NCBI RefSeq assembly: GCF_000367365.1
Contig: NZ_BARF01000064.1
Coordinates: forward strand, 62,001 to 126,000
Direction: 5' to 3'
Origin: Streptomyces prunicolor NBRC 13075
GTDB taxonomy: Bacteria; Actinomycetota; Actinomycetes; Streptomycetales; Streptomycetaceae
Length of the DNA stretch: 64,000 bases
A model generated the notes under the pieces. The model was not told the origin of the DNA. It searched no databases and worked only from the letters and a program-made list of their open reading frames with translations. Each line of letters starts with the position of its first letter. Positions within the stretch are counted from its first letter, which is position 1. The translations under genes were made by a program, and so were the position numbers. Positions 38,310-46,062 of this stretch are shown here, piece after piece.

Positions 38310-39562
38310 CACAGCTGCCGGGTCTCCTCGACACTGAGGCGCTCCGCAAGGACTTCCCCATCCTGGACCGCACGGTTCACGACGGTAAGAAGCTCGTGTA
38401 CCTGGACAACGCGGCGACCTCGCAGAAGCCGCGCCAGGTGCTCGACGCCCTGAACGAGTACTACGAGCGCTACAACGCCAACGTCCACCGCGGTGTGCAT
38501 GTGCTCGCCGAGGAGGCCACGGCGCTGTACGAGGGCGCGCGCGACAAGGTCGCGACGTTCATCAACGCGCCCAGCCGCGACGAGGTGATCTTCACCAAGA
38601 ACGCCTCCGAGTCGCTCAACCTCGTTGCGAACATGCTGGGTTGGGCCGACGAGCCCTACCGCGTGGACCACGAGACCGAGATCGTCATCACGGAGATGGA
38701 GCATCACTCCAACATCGTGCCGTGGCAGCTGCTCTCGCAGCGCACCGGCGCGAAGCTGAAGTGGTTCGGCCTCACGGACGACGGCCGCCTCGACCTCTCG
38801 AACATCGACGAGATCATCACGGAGAAGACGAAGATCGTCTCCTTCGTCCTGGTGTCGAACATCCTCGGCACGGTCAACCCGGTCGAGAAGATCGTGCGCC
38901 GCGCGCAGGAGGTCGGGGCCCTGGTCCTGATCGACGCCTCGCAGGCCGCGCCGCACATGCCGCTGGACGTCCAGGCTCTCCAGGCCGACTTCGTGGCCTT
39001 CACCGGCCACAAGATGTGCGGCCCGACGGGCATCGGCGTCCTCTGGGGCCGCCAGGAGCTGCTCGAAGACCTTCCGCCGTTCCTCGGCGGCGGCGAGATG
39101 ATCGAGACCGTGTCGATGCACTCGTCGACGTACGCTCCCGCGCCGCACAAGTTCGAGGCGGGCACCCCGCCGATCGCGCAGGCGGTAGGGCTCGGCGCGG
39201 CGATCGACTACCTCTCGTCGATCGGCATGGACAAGATCCTCGCCCATGAGCACGCGCTCACGGAGTACGCGGTGAAGCGCCTGCTGGACGTGCCCGACCT
39301 GCGGATCATCGGCCCCACCACGGCCGAGGACCGGGGCGCGGCGATCTCGTTCACGCTGGGTGACATCCACCCGCACGATGTGGGCCAGGTGCTGGACGAG
39401 GAAGGCATCGCGGTCCGGGTCGGCCACCACTGCGCGAGGCCCGTCTGCCTGCGCTACGGAATTCCTGCGACCACGCGAGCGTCGTTCTATCTGTACTCCA
39501 CGCCGGCCGAGATCGACGCACTGGTCGACGGCTTGGAGCACGTACGGAACTTCTTCGGCTGA
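38306..39562 (+). CDS. sufS: Cysteine desulfurase SufS
   Basis: A 418-residue PLP enzyme releasing sulfur from cysteine as a persulfide. The PLP-binding Lys is in AFTGHKMCGPTGIG, the group II hallmark RVGHHCARP carries the catalytic Cys, and HHSNIVPWQ is the cofactor-stacking His region. It hands sulfur to SufU encoded next. GTG start overlapping sufC. Confidence 0.97.
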   Translation: MTQLPGLLDTEALRKDFPILDRTVHDGKKLVYLDNAATSQKPRQVLDALNEYYERYNANVHRGVHVLAEEATALYEGARDKVATFINAPSRDEVIFTKNASESLNLVANMLGWADEPYRVDHETEIVITEMEHHSNIVPWQLLSQRTGAKLKWFGLTDDGRLDLSNIDEIITEKTKIVSFVLVSNILGTVNPVEKIVRRAQEVGALVLIDASQAAPHMPLDVQALQADFVAFTGHKMCGPTGIGVLWGRQELLEDLPPFLGGGEMIETVSMHSSTYAPAPHKFEAGTPPIAQAVGLGAAIDYLSSIGMDKILAHEHALTEYAVKRLLDVPDLRIIGPTTAEDRGAAISFTLGDIHPHDVGQVLDEEGIAVRVGHHCARPVCLRYGIPATTRASFYLYSTPAEIDALVDGLEHVRNFFG

Positions 39563-39593
39563 GGGACGTGAACTGAGACCGTGCTGTGCTATC

Positions 39594-39611
39594 CCGGGGG
39601 ACAACCCCCGG
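39594..39611 (+). other. Hairpin between sufS and sufU
   Basis: CCGGGGG-ACAA-CCCCCGG forms a 7-bp all-GC stem with a four-base loop, 31 bases after the sufS stop. It sits inside the operon in the longest internal gap after sufR, so it may be an RNA-processing or partial termination site that lowers sufU-sufT output. Similar strings are, as I recall, common in streptomycete intergenic DNA. Confidence 0.6.
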
Positions 39612-39669
39612 ACCCCCGGCAGAAAAGACACGGGACGCGAGGTCTGGCAGGGATGCGAGGGTGGTTGGT

Positions 39670-40143
39670 GTGAAGCTGGATTCGATGTACCAGGAAGTCA
39701 TCCTGGACCACTACAAGCACCCGCACGGCCGGGGCTTGCGGGATGGCGACGCCGAGGTGCACCACGTCAACCCGACGTGCGGCGACGAGATCACGCTGCG
39801 CGTGAAGTACGACGGCGAGCAGATCACGGACATCTCCTACGAGGGCCAGGGCTGCTCGATCAGTCAGGCATCGGCCTCCGTACTGAACGACCTCCTCGTC
39901 GGCAAGGAGTTGTCCGAGGCGCAGAAGATCCAGGAGACCTTCCTGGAGCTGATGCAGTCCAAGGGCAGGATCGAGCCCGACGACGCGATGGAGGAGGTGC
40001 TGGAGGACGCGATCGCGTTCGCCGGTGTCTCCAAGTACCCGGCACGGGTGAAGTGCGCCCTCCTCAGCTGGATGGCGTGGAAGGACGCGACGGCCCAGGC
40101 CCTGGGCGGAGCCGACTCCGACGCGGAAAGGAAGACGGCATGA
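39670..40143 (+). CDS. sufU: SufU iron-sulfur/sulfur-transfer protein
   Basis: A 157-residue SufU, a zinc-dependent sulfur acceptor for SufS. Cys37 and Asp39 (NPTCGDE), Cys62 (GQGCSISQAS) and Cys129 (ARVKCALL) are the expected ligands. GTG 39670 gives the family start KLDSMYQEVILDHYKHP and has GAGGG upstream; the open frame before it is not SufU-like. Its stop overlaps sufT. Confidence 0.95.
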   Translation: MKLDSMYQEVILDHYKHPHGRGLRDGDAEVHHVNPTCGDEITLRVKYDGEQITDISYEGQGCSISQASASVLNDLLVGKELSEAQKIQETFLELMQSKGRIEPDDAMEEVLEDAIAFAGVSKYPARVKCALLSWMAWKDATAQALGGADSDAERKTA

Positions 40144-40478
40144 GTGACACCGAGACCATGGAGATCAAGCCCGCCTCCGAGGAGGAGGTCCGCGAGGCCC
40201 TCCTCGACGTCGTCGACCCCGAACTGGGCATCGACGTCGTCAACCTCGGCCTGATCTACGGCGTGCACATCGACGACGCCAACATCGCCACGATCGACAT
40301 GACCCTGACCTCGGCGGCCTGCCCGCTGACGGACGTCATCGAGGACCAGGCCAAGTCCGCCACGGACGGCCTCGTCAACGAGCTCCGCATCAACTGGGTG
40401 TGGATGCCGCCGTGGGGTCCGGACAAGATCACGGACGATGGACGGGATCAGCTTCGGGCGCTGGGGTTCAACGTCTGA
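40140..40478 (+). CDS. sufT: SufT/MIP18-family metal-sulfur cluster assembly factor
   Basis: A 112-residue DUF59 protein. The core EVREALLDVVDPELGIDVVNLGLIYGV and MTLTSAACPLTD, with one conserved Cys, mark the MIP18/PaaD/SufT group, which helps maturation of Fe-S proteins. ATG 40140 overlaps the sufU stop. It ends the suf operon; a terminator hairpin lies 48 bases on. Confidence 0.93.
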   Translation: MSDTETMEIKPASEEEVREALLDVVDPELGIDVVNLGLIYGVHIDDANIATIDMTLTSAACPLTDVIEDQAKSATDGLVNELRINWVWMPPWGPDKITDDGRDQLRALGFNV

Positions 40479-40525
40479 GAACGTGTGAGCCTGCCTGAGC
40501 AGCTCTGAGCCCTCGGGTTCACCGG

Positions 40526-40554
40526 AACGGCCATACCTTTGGGGTATGGCCGTT
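40526..40554 (+). terminator. suf operon terminator overlapping the next start codon
   Basis: AACGGCCATACC (40526-40537) pairs perfectly with GGTATGGCCGTT (40543-40554), loop TTTGG, followed by TTCTTTG. A 12-bp stem with a short T-rich tail is a good intrinsic terminator. The ATG of the following VOC gene (40546-40548) is inside the 3' arm. Confidence 0.8.
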
Positions 40555-40932
40555 TCTTTGCATCACGTCGTCATCGACACGCACGATCTGCCGGGGCTCG
40601 CGCGCTTCTGGTGCGGGGTGCTGGACTGGCGGGTGCTGTCCGAGAAACCGCGTGAAGTGGTCATCGGGCCAGGGGAGTTCGCGGAGACCGGCATCTGCTT
40701 CATGCCGGTGAGCGATCCGAAGACCGTCAAGAACCGACTCCACTTCGACCTCGCCCCCGACGACCAGGAGGCCGAGGTCGAGCGGATCCTCGCGCTGGGT
40801 GCGCGGCGCGTCGACATCGGGCAGAGCGGGGCCGTGGGCTGGGTGGTGCTCGCCGACCCGGAGGGCAACGAGTTCTGCGTACTGCGGCCCAAGGCCTCGC
40901 TGATCGCCTTCCGTGACGATCGTCCTTCGTGA
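40546..40932 (+). CDS. VOC-family (glyoxalase/bleomycin-resistance-like) protein
   Basis: A 128-residue protein with one VOC fold: LHHVVIDTHDLPGLARFWCGVLDWRV at the start and VVLADPEGNEFCVLRP at the end, holding typical metal-site positions (His6/7, Glu at EGNEF). Function unknown; related small VOC proteins act as dioxygenases, isomerases or drug binders. The fold begins at residue 5, so the start can hardly lie downstream of the ATG (a TTG at 40558 is the only other option). There is no clear ribosome site, and the ATG lies in the suf terminator stem. Confidence 0.85.
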   Translation: MAVSLHHVVIDTHDLPGLARFWCGVLDWRVLSEKPREVVIGPGEFAETGICFMPVSDPKTVKNRLHFDLAPDDQEAEVERILALGARRVDIGQSGAVGWVVLADPEGNEFCVLRPKASLIAFRDDRPS

Positions 40933-40941
40933 CGCGCCCGC

Positions 40942-41811
40942 TTAGTTGAGCCCGGCTACCAGCCGGAACGCCGAGTCGGACCGGTACTGGCTGCTGTTCT
41001 GGTAGCGGTCCAGCTTGAGTTGGAAGTTCTGGTGGCGGAGGAAGCGGCCCGGGTAGTTGACCGACTCCAGCATCACCGCGCCCGACGTGGACGAGGGGCG
41101 GGGGCAGAAGGTGGCGTCCTGTTTGAACAGGGCGGAGCCGTCGTTGCGTTCCGCGCGGAGGATGAAGTTGCGGTGGCGGAGGTAGGTGCCGTCGGCCGTC
41201 GCGAAGGAGTAACAGGAGCTCTTCGCAAGGCCCTTGACCAGTTTGAAGGTGGCGGCGCGGCGGGCCGCGGTGGAGCTGACCGGGTTGAGCTTGACGAGGC
41301 CCCCGCTCACCTGCCAGTAGCGGTCCGGGTAGTTGACCGAGCGGACCGACTTCCAGGTGGTGGAGGACGAGGAGCCCGACGACCCGGATGAGCCCGACGA
41401 TCCGGATGAACTCCCGTGGGATGACGCCGACTTGGACGGGGACGGTGTCTTCGCCGAGGGCTTCGGGCTGTGTTCCGCAGCGGCGGCCGACGCGCTCGCG
41501 CTGGGCGTCTTCACCGCCGTCGACGTGTGCTCGTCGGGCGTCGGCGTGCCCTGCTTCGACGGGGAGGCGAACGAGAGCAGCCCGGGACCGTCCGCGCCGG
41601 GGAGTGTCGACGGGTCCGCCCGTTTGGTGTGTGACGTGTCGTCAGTTTGCTTGTCCGTCACGACAATTGCCGTGACGCACACGGCGATCGTGGCGACGGC
41701 GAGCGCCCCGGCCAGATAGAGCCGGCGGGTTCCGGGGGCCCGGGAGCTGTCGGGGGTCCAGCCGTTCTCCCAGGGGGAGTTGGGGGAGGGCGGGGGTGAA
41801 CTGTCTGGCAT
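40942..41811 (-). CDS. Membrane-anchored protein with Ser-rich linker and AbfB-like C-terminal domain
   Basis: A 289-residue protein. A short cytoplasmic N terminus is followed by one membrane helix (LYLAGALAVATIAVCVTAIVV), then an extracellular proline/serine/threonine-rich linker ending in GSSSGSSGSSGSSGSS repeats, then about 140 residues resembling the arabinofuranosidase B (AbfB, CBM42) beta-trefoil: VRSVNYPDRYWQ and ESVNYPGRFLRHQNF are paired trefoil repeats. It probably binds arabinose-containing polysaccharide at the cell surface. No catalytic domain is present. ATG 41811 follows GGAGGA at 8 bases. Confidence 0.85.
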   Translation of the reverse strand: MPDSSPPPSPNSPWENGWTPDSSRAPGTRRLYLAGALAVATIAVCVTAIVVTDKQTDDTSHTKRADPSTLPGADGPGLLSFASPSKQGTPTPDEHTSTAVKTPSASASAAAAEHSPKPSAKTPSPSKSASSHGSSSGSSGSSGSSGSSSSTTWKSVRSVNYPDRYWQVSGGLVKLNPVSSTAARRAATFKLVKGLAKSSCYSFATADGTYLRHRNFILRAERNDGSALFKQDATFCPRPSSTSGAVMLESVNYPGRFLRHQNFQLKLDRYQNSSQYRSDSAFRLVAGLN

Positions 41812-41945
41812 TGCGCTGTTCCTCCAGCGGCGCCCATGGCGACGGCCGTGACCGTGAAAGCCAGGTGTGTGAACGGTGAAACAGTAGTGGAGCGAGAGGT
41901 GTTCGAGCAGCCGTTTCAGTGAGCGGTTTCTACGAGGTTCCGTTA

Positions 41946-41959
41946 TGTACACTCGTACA
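41946..41959. promoter_or_regulatory. Inverted repeat over the SMR gene promoter
   Basis: TGTAC-ACTC-GTACA lies immediately before the ATG at 41961 and overlaps TACACT (41948-41953), a fair -10 hexamer. If that -10 is used, transcription starts at or next to the ATG and the message is leaderless, with the repeat a likely operator for the TetR protein encoded downstream. Confidence 0.5.
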
Positions 41960-41960
41960 C

Positions 41961-42281
41961 ATGGGATTCCTGATGCTCCTCACGGCGATCGCCGCGGAGG
42001 TGGGCGGCACCACCGCCATGAAGTTCAGCCACGGCTTCAGTCGGCTGTGGCCGTCGGTTCTTACGGTTCTCGGGTACGCGGTTTCCTTCGCGTTGCTCGC
42101 GCAGACGCTGAAGTCCATGTCGGTGGGTACGGCCTACGCGATCTGGTCCGGGCTCGGTACCGCGGCGATCGTGGGGATCGGGACGGTGTTCCTCGGCGAG
42201 GGGATGAACCTCGCGAAGGCCGCTGGGATCGCGCTGATCATCATCGGGGTGGTTGTCCTCAACATGGGCGGTGCGCACTGA
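41961..42281 (+). CDS. Small multidrug resistance (SMR) efflux protein
   Basis: A 106-residue four-helix membrane protein of the EmrE/QacE type. The essential membrane Glu is in IAAEVGGTTAMK (helix 1), followed by LLAQTLKSMSVGTAYAIWSGLGT, the family's central signature, and two C-terminal helices. It should export cationic lipophilic compounds using the proton gradient as a dimer. No ribosome site precedes the ATG, in line with a leaderless message. Its stop overlaps the first of two tiny reading frames leading to the TetR gene. Confidence 0.9.
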   Translation: MGFLMLLTAIAAEVGGTTAMKFSHGFSRLWPSVLTVLGYAVSFALLAQTLKSMSVGTAYAIWSGLGTAAIVGIGTVFLGEGMNLAKAAGIALIIIGVVVLNMGGAH

Positions 42282-42348
42282 TGACCATGGAAGGCACGCG
42301 CTCGACCGAGGGAGGCGCGCGCTGATGGTCAAGGGAGGTACTCGCTGA
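42281..42348 (+). other. Two stop-start coupled mini-ORFs between SMR and TetR genes
   Basis: The SMR stop overlaps ATG 42281, which opens a 14-codon frame (MTMEGTRSTEGGAR) ending in TGA 42323-42325; that overlaps ATG 42325, opening a 7-codon frame (MVKGGTR) ending in TGA 42346-42348, which overlaps the TetR start. Each start has a GGAGG-like site before it. The pieces look like tandem copies of one ribosome-site-stop-start unit. Confidence 0.6.
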
Positions 42349-42887
42349 TGGCCCGGCGTTACGATCCCGAGCGGCGGCAGCGGATCATCGACGCGGCGAT
42401 CCGGGTGGTCGGGGCGAAGGGCATCGCCGGCCTCAGCCACCGCTCCGTCGCCGCCGAGGCCGATGTTCCGCTCGGCTCGACGACGTACCACTTCACGACC
42501 CTCGACGAGCTGATGGTCGCCGCCCTGCGCCAGGCCAACGAGGCCTTCGCCAAGGTGATCGCCTCGCGGGGTGGTCTTGAGGACCCGCGCACCGACCTGG
42601 CCGAGGAACTGGCCGGCTGGATGGGGGAGTGGCTCGCGGGTGACCGTACGGGCGTCGAGTTGGAGTACGAGCTGTACCTGGCCGCCCTGCGCCGCCCCGC
42701 GCTGCGCCCCGTCGCCGACGAGTGGGCCCGCGACCTCGCCGACCAACTGGCCCGGCGGACGGACCCGGTGACCGCGCGGGCGCTGGTCGCGCTGATCGAC
42801 GGGATCTGTCTGCAGGTGCTGCTGACGGACGCGGTGTACGACGAGGGGTATGCGCGGGAGGTATTGGGGCGGGTGATCCCGCGATGA
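42348..42887 (+). CDS. TetR-family transcriptional regulator
   Basis: A 179-residue regulator. The N-terminal TetR helix-turn-helix runs RRQRIIDAAIRVVGAKGIAGLSHRSVAAEADVPLGSTTYHF (residues about 8-48); the rest is the helical ligand and dimer domain. As the partner of the SMR exporter in one transcript, it most likely represses this operon through the inverted repeat at the promoter and is released by an exported compound. Start after AAGGGAGG. Confidence 0.9.
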   Translation: MARRYDPERRQRIIDAAIRVVGAKGIAGLSHRSVAAEADVPLGSTTYHFTTLDELMVAALRQANEAFAKVIASRGGLEDPRTDLAEELAGWMGEWLAGDRTGVELEYELYLAALRRPALRPVADEWARDLADQLARRTDPVTARALVALIDGICLQVLLTDAVYDEGYAREVLGRVIPR

Positions 42888-42932
42888 CCAGGCGAGGGCC
42901 CGCGGAGGACTGAAGAACATTCCCGCACTTCT

Positions 42933-43051
42933 CATGAACTCTCCGGCCCCATGAACTCCCCGGCCCCATGAACTCCCCGGCCCCATGAACTCTCCGGCCC
43001 CGTGAACTCTCCGGCCCCGTGAACTCTCCGGCCCCGTGAACTCTCCGGCCC
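42933..43051. repeat. Seven tandem 17-bp repeats
   Basis: Seven uninterrupted copies of the unit CATGAACTCTCCGGCCC, varying only at position 2 (A or G) and one T/C, occupy 119 bp between the TetR and sigma factor genes. On the minus strand each unit reads GGGCCGGAGAGTTCATG, which contains a GGAG and an ATG at ribosome-site spacing. The remaining 130 bp of the gap show nothing clear. Copy number is likely variable between strains. Confidence 0.92.
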
Positions 43052-43139
43052 CCACCGGGTAACAGCAGGCGACACGACGGCATCCGGCACTGCCCGCGCT
43101 CTTCGGCACTGTCGGTACTGATGAATCGGGGGAAGCCTT

Positions 43140-43745
43140 GTGAGTGGACCACCGCCGGGTGCGGCGCGGGACGGCAACGACGCGGAGGTCGTCGCCCGGT
43201 CGTTGGAGCAGCCGGAGTTGTTCGCCCTGCTCTACGACCGGTACGCGTCGGACATTCACCGGTACGCGGCGCGGCGGTTGGGCGACGGCGCGGCCGATGA
43301 CATCACCGCCGACACCTTCCTCGCGGCGTTCCGTATCCGCTCGCGCTACGACCTGACGCGGGCCAACGCGCGCCCCTGGCTGTACGGCATAGCGGGCAAC
43401 CTCATCGGCAAGCAGCGCCGTACCGAAGTGCGGGCGCTCAAGGCGCTGGCCCGCACCGGGAGTGACCCTGTCGCCGCGTCCTGGGGTGACTCCTGGGTCG
43501 AGGACACCGACAGCAGGATCGCCGCGCAGGGCCCGCTCGCCGGTGCCCTCGCCGCGCTCTCGGCGGGCGACCGGAACGTGCTGCTGCTCGTCGCCTGGGC
43601 CGACCTCACGTATCAGGAGGTCGCCGAGGCGCTGGACATCCCGGTCGGCACCGTCCGTTCCCGGCTCAACAGGGCGCGGCGCAAGGTGCGTTCGGCACTG
43701 GGCGCCGATCCCGCATTCGTGAACGACGCGGCGGAGGTGGCGTAG
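43140..43745 (+). CDS. ECF-type RNA polymerase sigma factor
   Basis: A 201-residue sigma-70-family factor. Region 2 runs LYDRYASDIHRYAARRLGD...TADTFLAAFR and NARPWLYGIAGNL; region 4 is AALSAGDRNVLLLVAWADLTYQEVAEALDIPVGTVRSRLNRARRKVRSAL. It should direct polymerase to a small regulon. GTG start with GGGGAAG upstream. Only 2 bases separate it from a membrane protein gene, which is likely its regulator. Confidence 0.9.
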   Translation: MSGPPPGAARDGNDAEVVARSLEQPELFALLYDRYASDIHRYAARRLGDGAADDITADTFLAAFRIRSRYDLTRANARPWLYGIAGNLIGKQRRTEVRALKALARTGSDPVAASWGDSWVEDTDSRIAAQGPLAGALAALSAGDRNVLLLVAWADLTYQEVAEALDIPVGTVRSRLNRARRKVRSALGADPAFVNDAAEVA

Positions 43746-43747
43746 CG

Positions 43748-44743
43748 ATGGACGAGATGACGCAGGTGCGTGAGCTGCGTGCCGGAGCGCCGGCGCCCGA
43801 CCGGGGACGGCTCGCGGCGGGGCGTACGCGACTGACCGAGACGGCGCGGGCCGGAGGGCGGCACCAAGTGCTGTGGCGGCGGCGGGAGTTCGTGATCGTC
43901 GCAGTGGTGGCGGCGGTGACCGCGGTGGCCGTCACTGTCACCGTGCTGCTGAGCGGGACCGCCCCCGGCAGCCGGAAGGTGGAGCCCGCGAGCACGCCGA
44001 ACGTGAGCCTGAAGGGGATCCGTGCGGCCCAACTCCTGGAGCGGGCGGCCGAGTTGGTCGAGAAGGAGCCGGACTCCGCCGTACCGAGGGCCGATCAGTG
44101 GATCTACACCCTGCAGATGTCGGAGTCGCCCGATCCGGGGCTCGTGAGGGTGCTGGGCAAGTCGGCGATCGAGCAACCGAGTTGGATCCGGTACGACGGC
44201 AGCGCGATGGCCTCCCGGAATCCGGTCCCCAAGGGACAGAAGTCCAAGCTCTCCATCACCAAGATGCACCTGGAGAACGGCGGTGAGGGCGACGACCGCT
44301 CGCCGCGCGAGCTGTACCGGGTGCTGGACGCGCTGCCCGCCGGTGGCCGGCAGACCCTCACGTTCCTCCGTGAGAAGAACGCCATCGCCGATGGCCAGGG
44401 GGCGACCCAGGCCGAGTCGGACTACACGGAGATCAGTGTCCTGCTGACCGCCGACGTGATGCCGTCCAAGGGGCTGGCCTCGCTCTACCGCGCCCTCGCG
44501 ACCCTGCCCGGCGGGACGGTCGCCGACCACCTGGTGAAGGACGCCTCGGGGCGCCGGGTGATCGCTCTGAGCTACGCCAGGGAGGACAACCCCAAGTCCG
44601 GGGAGTCCATGGCGGACCAGTGGCTGCTCGACCCGCAGACCTATCGGATCGTCGGCATGCGGATGGTGCAGGACGGCAAGGTCGTCGGCGGCAACGCGAT
44701 CGCCGCGCGGGCGGTGGTGGACAAGGCCGGCGAACGCGGCTGA
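43748..44743 (+). CDS. CU044_5270-type membrane protein paired with the sigma factor
   Basis: A 331-residue protein with a cytoplasmic N terminus of about 45 residues, one membrane helix (FVIVAVVAAVTAVAVTVTVL) and a large exported domain. This family is regularly encoded next to ECF sigma factors in actinobacteria, and the topology fits an anti-sigma or signal-sensing role, though the cytoplasmic part lacks a recognisable zinc anti-sigma motif. Function not established. A strong terminator follows. Confidence 0.82.
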   Translation: MDEMTQVRELRAGAPAPDRGRLAAGRTRLTETARAGGRHQVLWRRREFVIVAVVAAVTAVAVTVTVLLSGTAPGSRKVEPASTPNVSLKGIRAAQLLERAAELVEKEPDSAVPRADQWIYTLQMSESPDPGLVRVLGKSAIEQPSWIRYDGSAMASRNPVPKGQKSKLSITKMHLENGGEGDDRSPRELYRVLDALPAGGRQTLTFLREKNAIADGQGATQAESDYTEISVLLTADVMPSKGLASLYRALATLPGGTVADHLVKDASGRRVIALSYAREDNPKSGESMADQWLLDPQTYRIVGMRMVQDGKVVGGNAIAARAVVDKAGERG

Positions 44744-44757
44744 CCCGGCACCCCGAG

Positions 44758-44799
44758 CACGGGCGGCCCGCACCACGAGGGGAGTGCGGGCCGCCCGTG
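44758..44799 (+). terminator. Terminator hairpin before dapD
   Basis: A perfect 16-bp stem, CACGGGCGGCCCGCAC (44758-44773) with GTGCGGGCCGCCCGTG (44784-44799), loop of 10 bases, 14 bases after the preceding stop. Confidence 0.93.
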
Positions 44800-44853
44800 A
44801 CACCGCCGAGAGGCGTACGGGCGTGTCGTTCCCTGAGACGCCCCGCGGACGAG

Positions 44854-44884
44854 TTGGTCCCCGCCGCCCCCGCCAGGTTAGGTT
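44854..44884 (+). promoter_or_regulatory. Candidate dapD promoter
   Basis: TTGGTC (44854-44859) and TAGGTT (44879-44884) form a -35/-10 pair with 19-bp spacing; the -10 ends 6 bases before the dapD ATG. Transcription would begin at the start codon, giving a leaderless message. A weak AGG at 44880 could act as a ribosome site if the true start of transcription is upstream. Confidence 0.4.
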
Positions 44885-44890
44885 TCCCTC

Positions 44891-45880
44891 ATGACCGACA
44901 CGACCGCAGCTCGCACCACCGGCGCCGTTGCCGCCGGGCTCGCCACTCTCGCCGCCGACGGGACCGTACTCGACACCTGGTTCCCCGCGCCCGAACTGTC
45001 CGCCGAACCCGGGCCCGCCGGTACGGAGCGGCTGTCCGCCGAGCGTGCCGTGGAGCTGCTCGGCGCGGGTGCGGCCAAGGCGATCGGCCCGGACGTCCGC
45101 CGGGGCGTCGAGGTCATCGCGGTCCGCACGGTCATCGCCTCCCTCGACGACAAGCCGCTCGACGCGCACGACGTGTACCTGCGCCTGCACCTCCTCTCGC
45201 ACCGGCTGGTCAAGCCGCACGGCCAGAGCCTGGACGGCATGTTCGGCTTCCTCGCCAACGTCGCCTGGACCTCGCTCGGCCCGGTCGCCGTGGACGACGT
45301 CGAGAAGGTGCGGCTGAACGCGCGCGCCGAGGGCCTGCACCTCCAGGTGACGTCCATCGACAAGTTCCCGCGCATGACGGACTACGTGGCCCCCAAGGGC
45401 GTCCGCATCGCCGACGCCGACCGGGTCCGCCTCGGCGCGCACCTCGCCGAGGGCACGACGGTCATGCACGAGGGCTTCGTCAACTTCAACGCCGGCACGC
45501 TCGGCACGTCGATGGTCGAGGGCCGGATCTCCGCCGGCGTCGTGGTCGGCGACGGCTCGGACATCGGCGGCGGCGCGTCCACGATGGGCACGCTGTCCGG
45601 CGGCGGCAACGTCCGCATCACCATCGGCGAGCGCTGCCTGGTCGGCGCCGAGGCGGGCGTAGGCATCGCGCTGGGCGACGAGTGCGTCGTCGAGGCCGGC
45701 CTCTACGTCACCGCCGGCACCCGCGTCACGATGCCCGACGGCCAGATCGTCAAGGCCCGCGAACTCTCCGGCGCCTCCAACATCCTCTTCCGCCGCAACT
45801 CGGTCACCGGCACGGTCGAGGCCCGCCCGAACAACGCGGTCTGGGGCGGCCTGAACGAGATCCTGCACAGCCACAACTGA
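44891..45880 (+). CDS. dapD: Tetrahydrodipicolinate N-succinyltransferase
   Basis: A 329-residue enzyme of the actinobacterial DapD type, succinylating tetrahydrodipicolinate in lysine/diaminopimelate synthesis. The C-terminal half is a left-handed beta-helix of hexapeptide repeats: VRLGAHLAEGTTVMHEGFVNFNAGTLG, VVVGDGSDIGGGASTMGTLSGGG, ITIGERCLVGAEAGVGIALGDECVV. It acts as a trimer using succinyl-CoA. A dapA gene lies 2 kb downstream on the opposite strand, so two steps of one pathway are close but not in one operon. Confidence 0.95.
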   Translation: MTDTTAARTTGAVAAGLATLAADGTVLDTWFPAPELSAEPGPAGTERLSAERAVELLGAGAAKAIGPDVRRGVEVIAVRTVIASLDDKPLDAHDVYLRLHLLSHRLVKPHGQSLDGMFGFLANVAWTSLGPVAVDDVEKVRLNARAEGLHLQVTSIDKFPRMTDYVAPKGVRIADADRVRLGAHLAEGTTVMHEGFVNFNAGTLGTSMVEGRISAGVVVGDGSDIGGGASTMGTLSGGGNVRITIGERCLVGAEAGVGIALGDECVVEAGLYVTAGTRVTMPDGQIVKARELSGASNILFRRNSVTGTVEARPNNAVWGGLNEILHSHN

Positions 45881-46062
45881 CCGGCGTCGTATGTGTGATG
45901 GAGCGCCCTTCCGTTCGCCGGAGGGGCGCTCACCTGTGTCGGGCCGAGGCGGACGGAATTTTCGCGCGCCGAACTTTCTCGCGCCCACAGGCATAGCGGA
46001 AGCTGTCCCCACGCGTCCCAAGGATCACAGGGGCGGGGCATCGTGTGCCGTCGGGGAAGTGA

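Noticed and set aside
42933..43051. CRISPR array
   Set aside because: The units abut with no spacers, are only 17 bp long, and no cas gene is in the window; this is a minisatellite.
45900..46060. ECF-type autoregulated promoter before the SigE-family gene
   Set aside because: No clear AAC/GTC-like -35 and -10 pair could be found; assignment would be guesswork.
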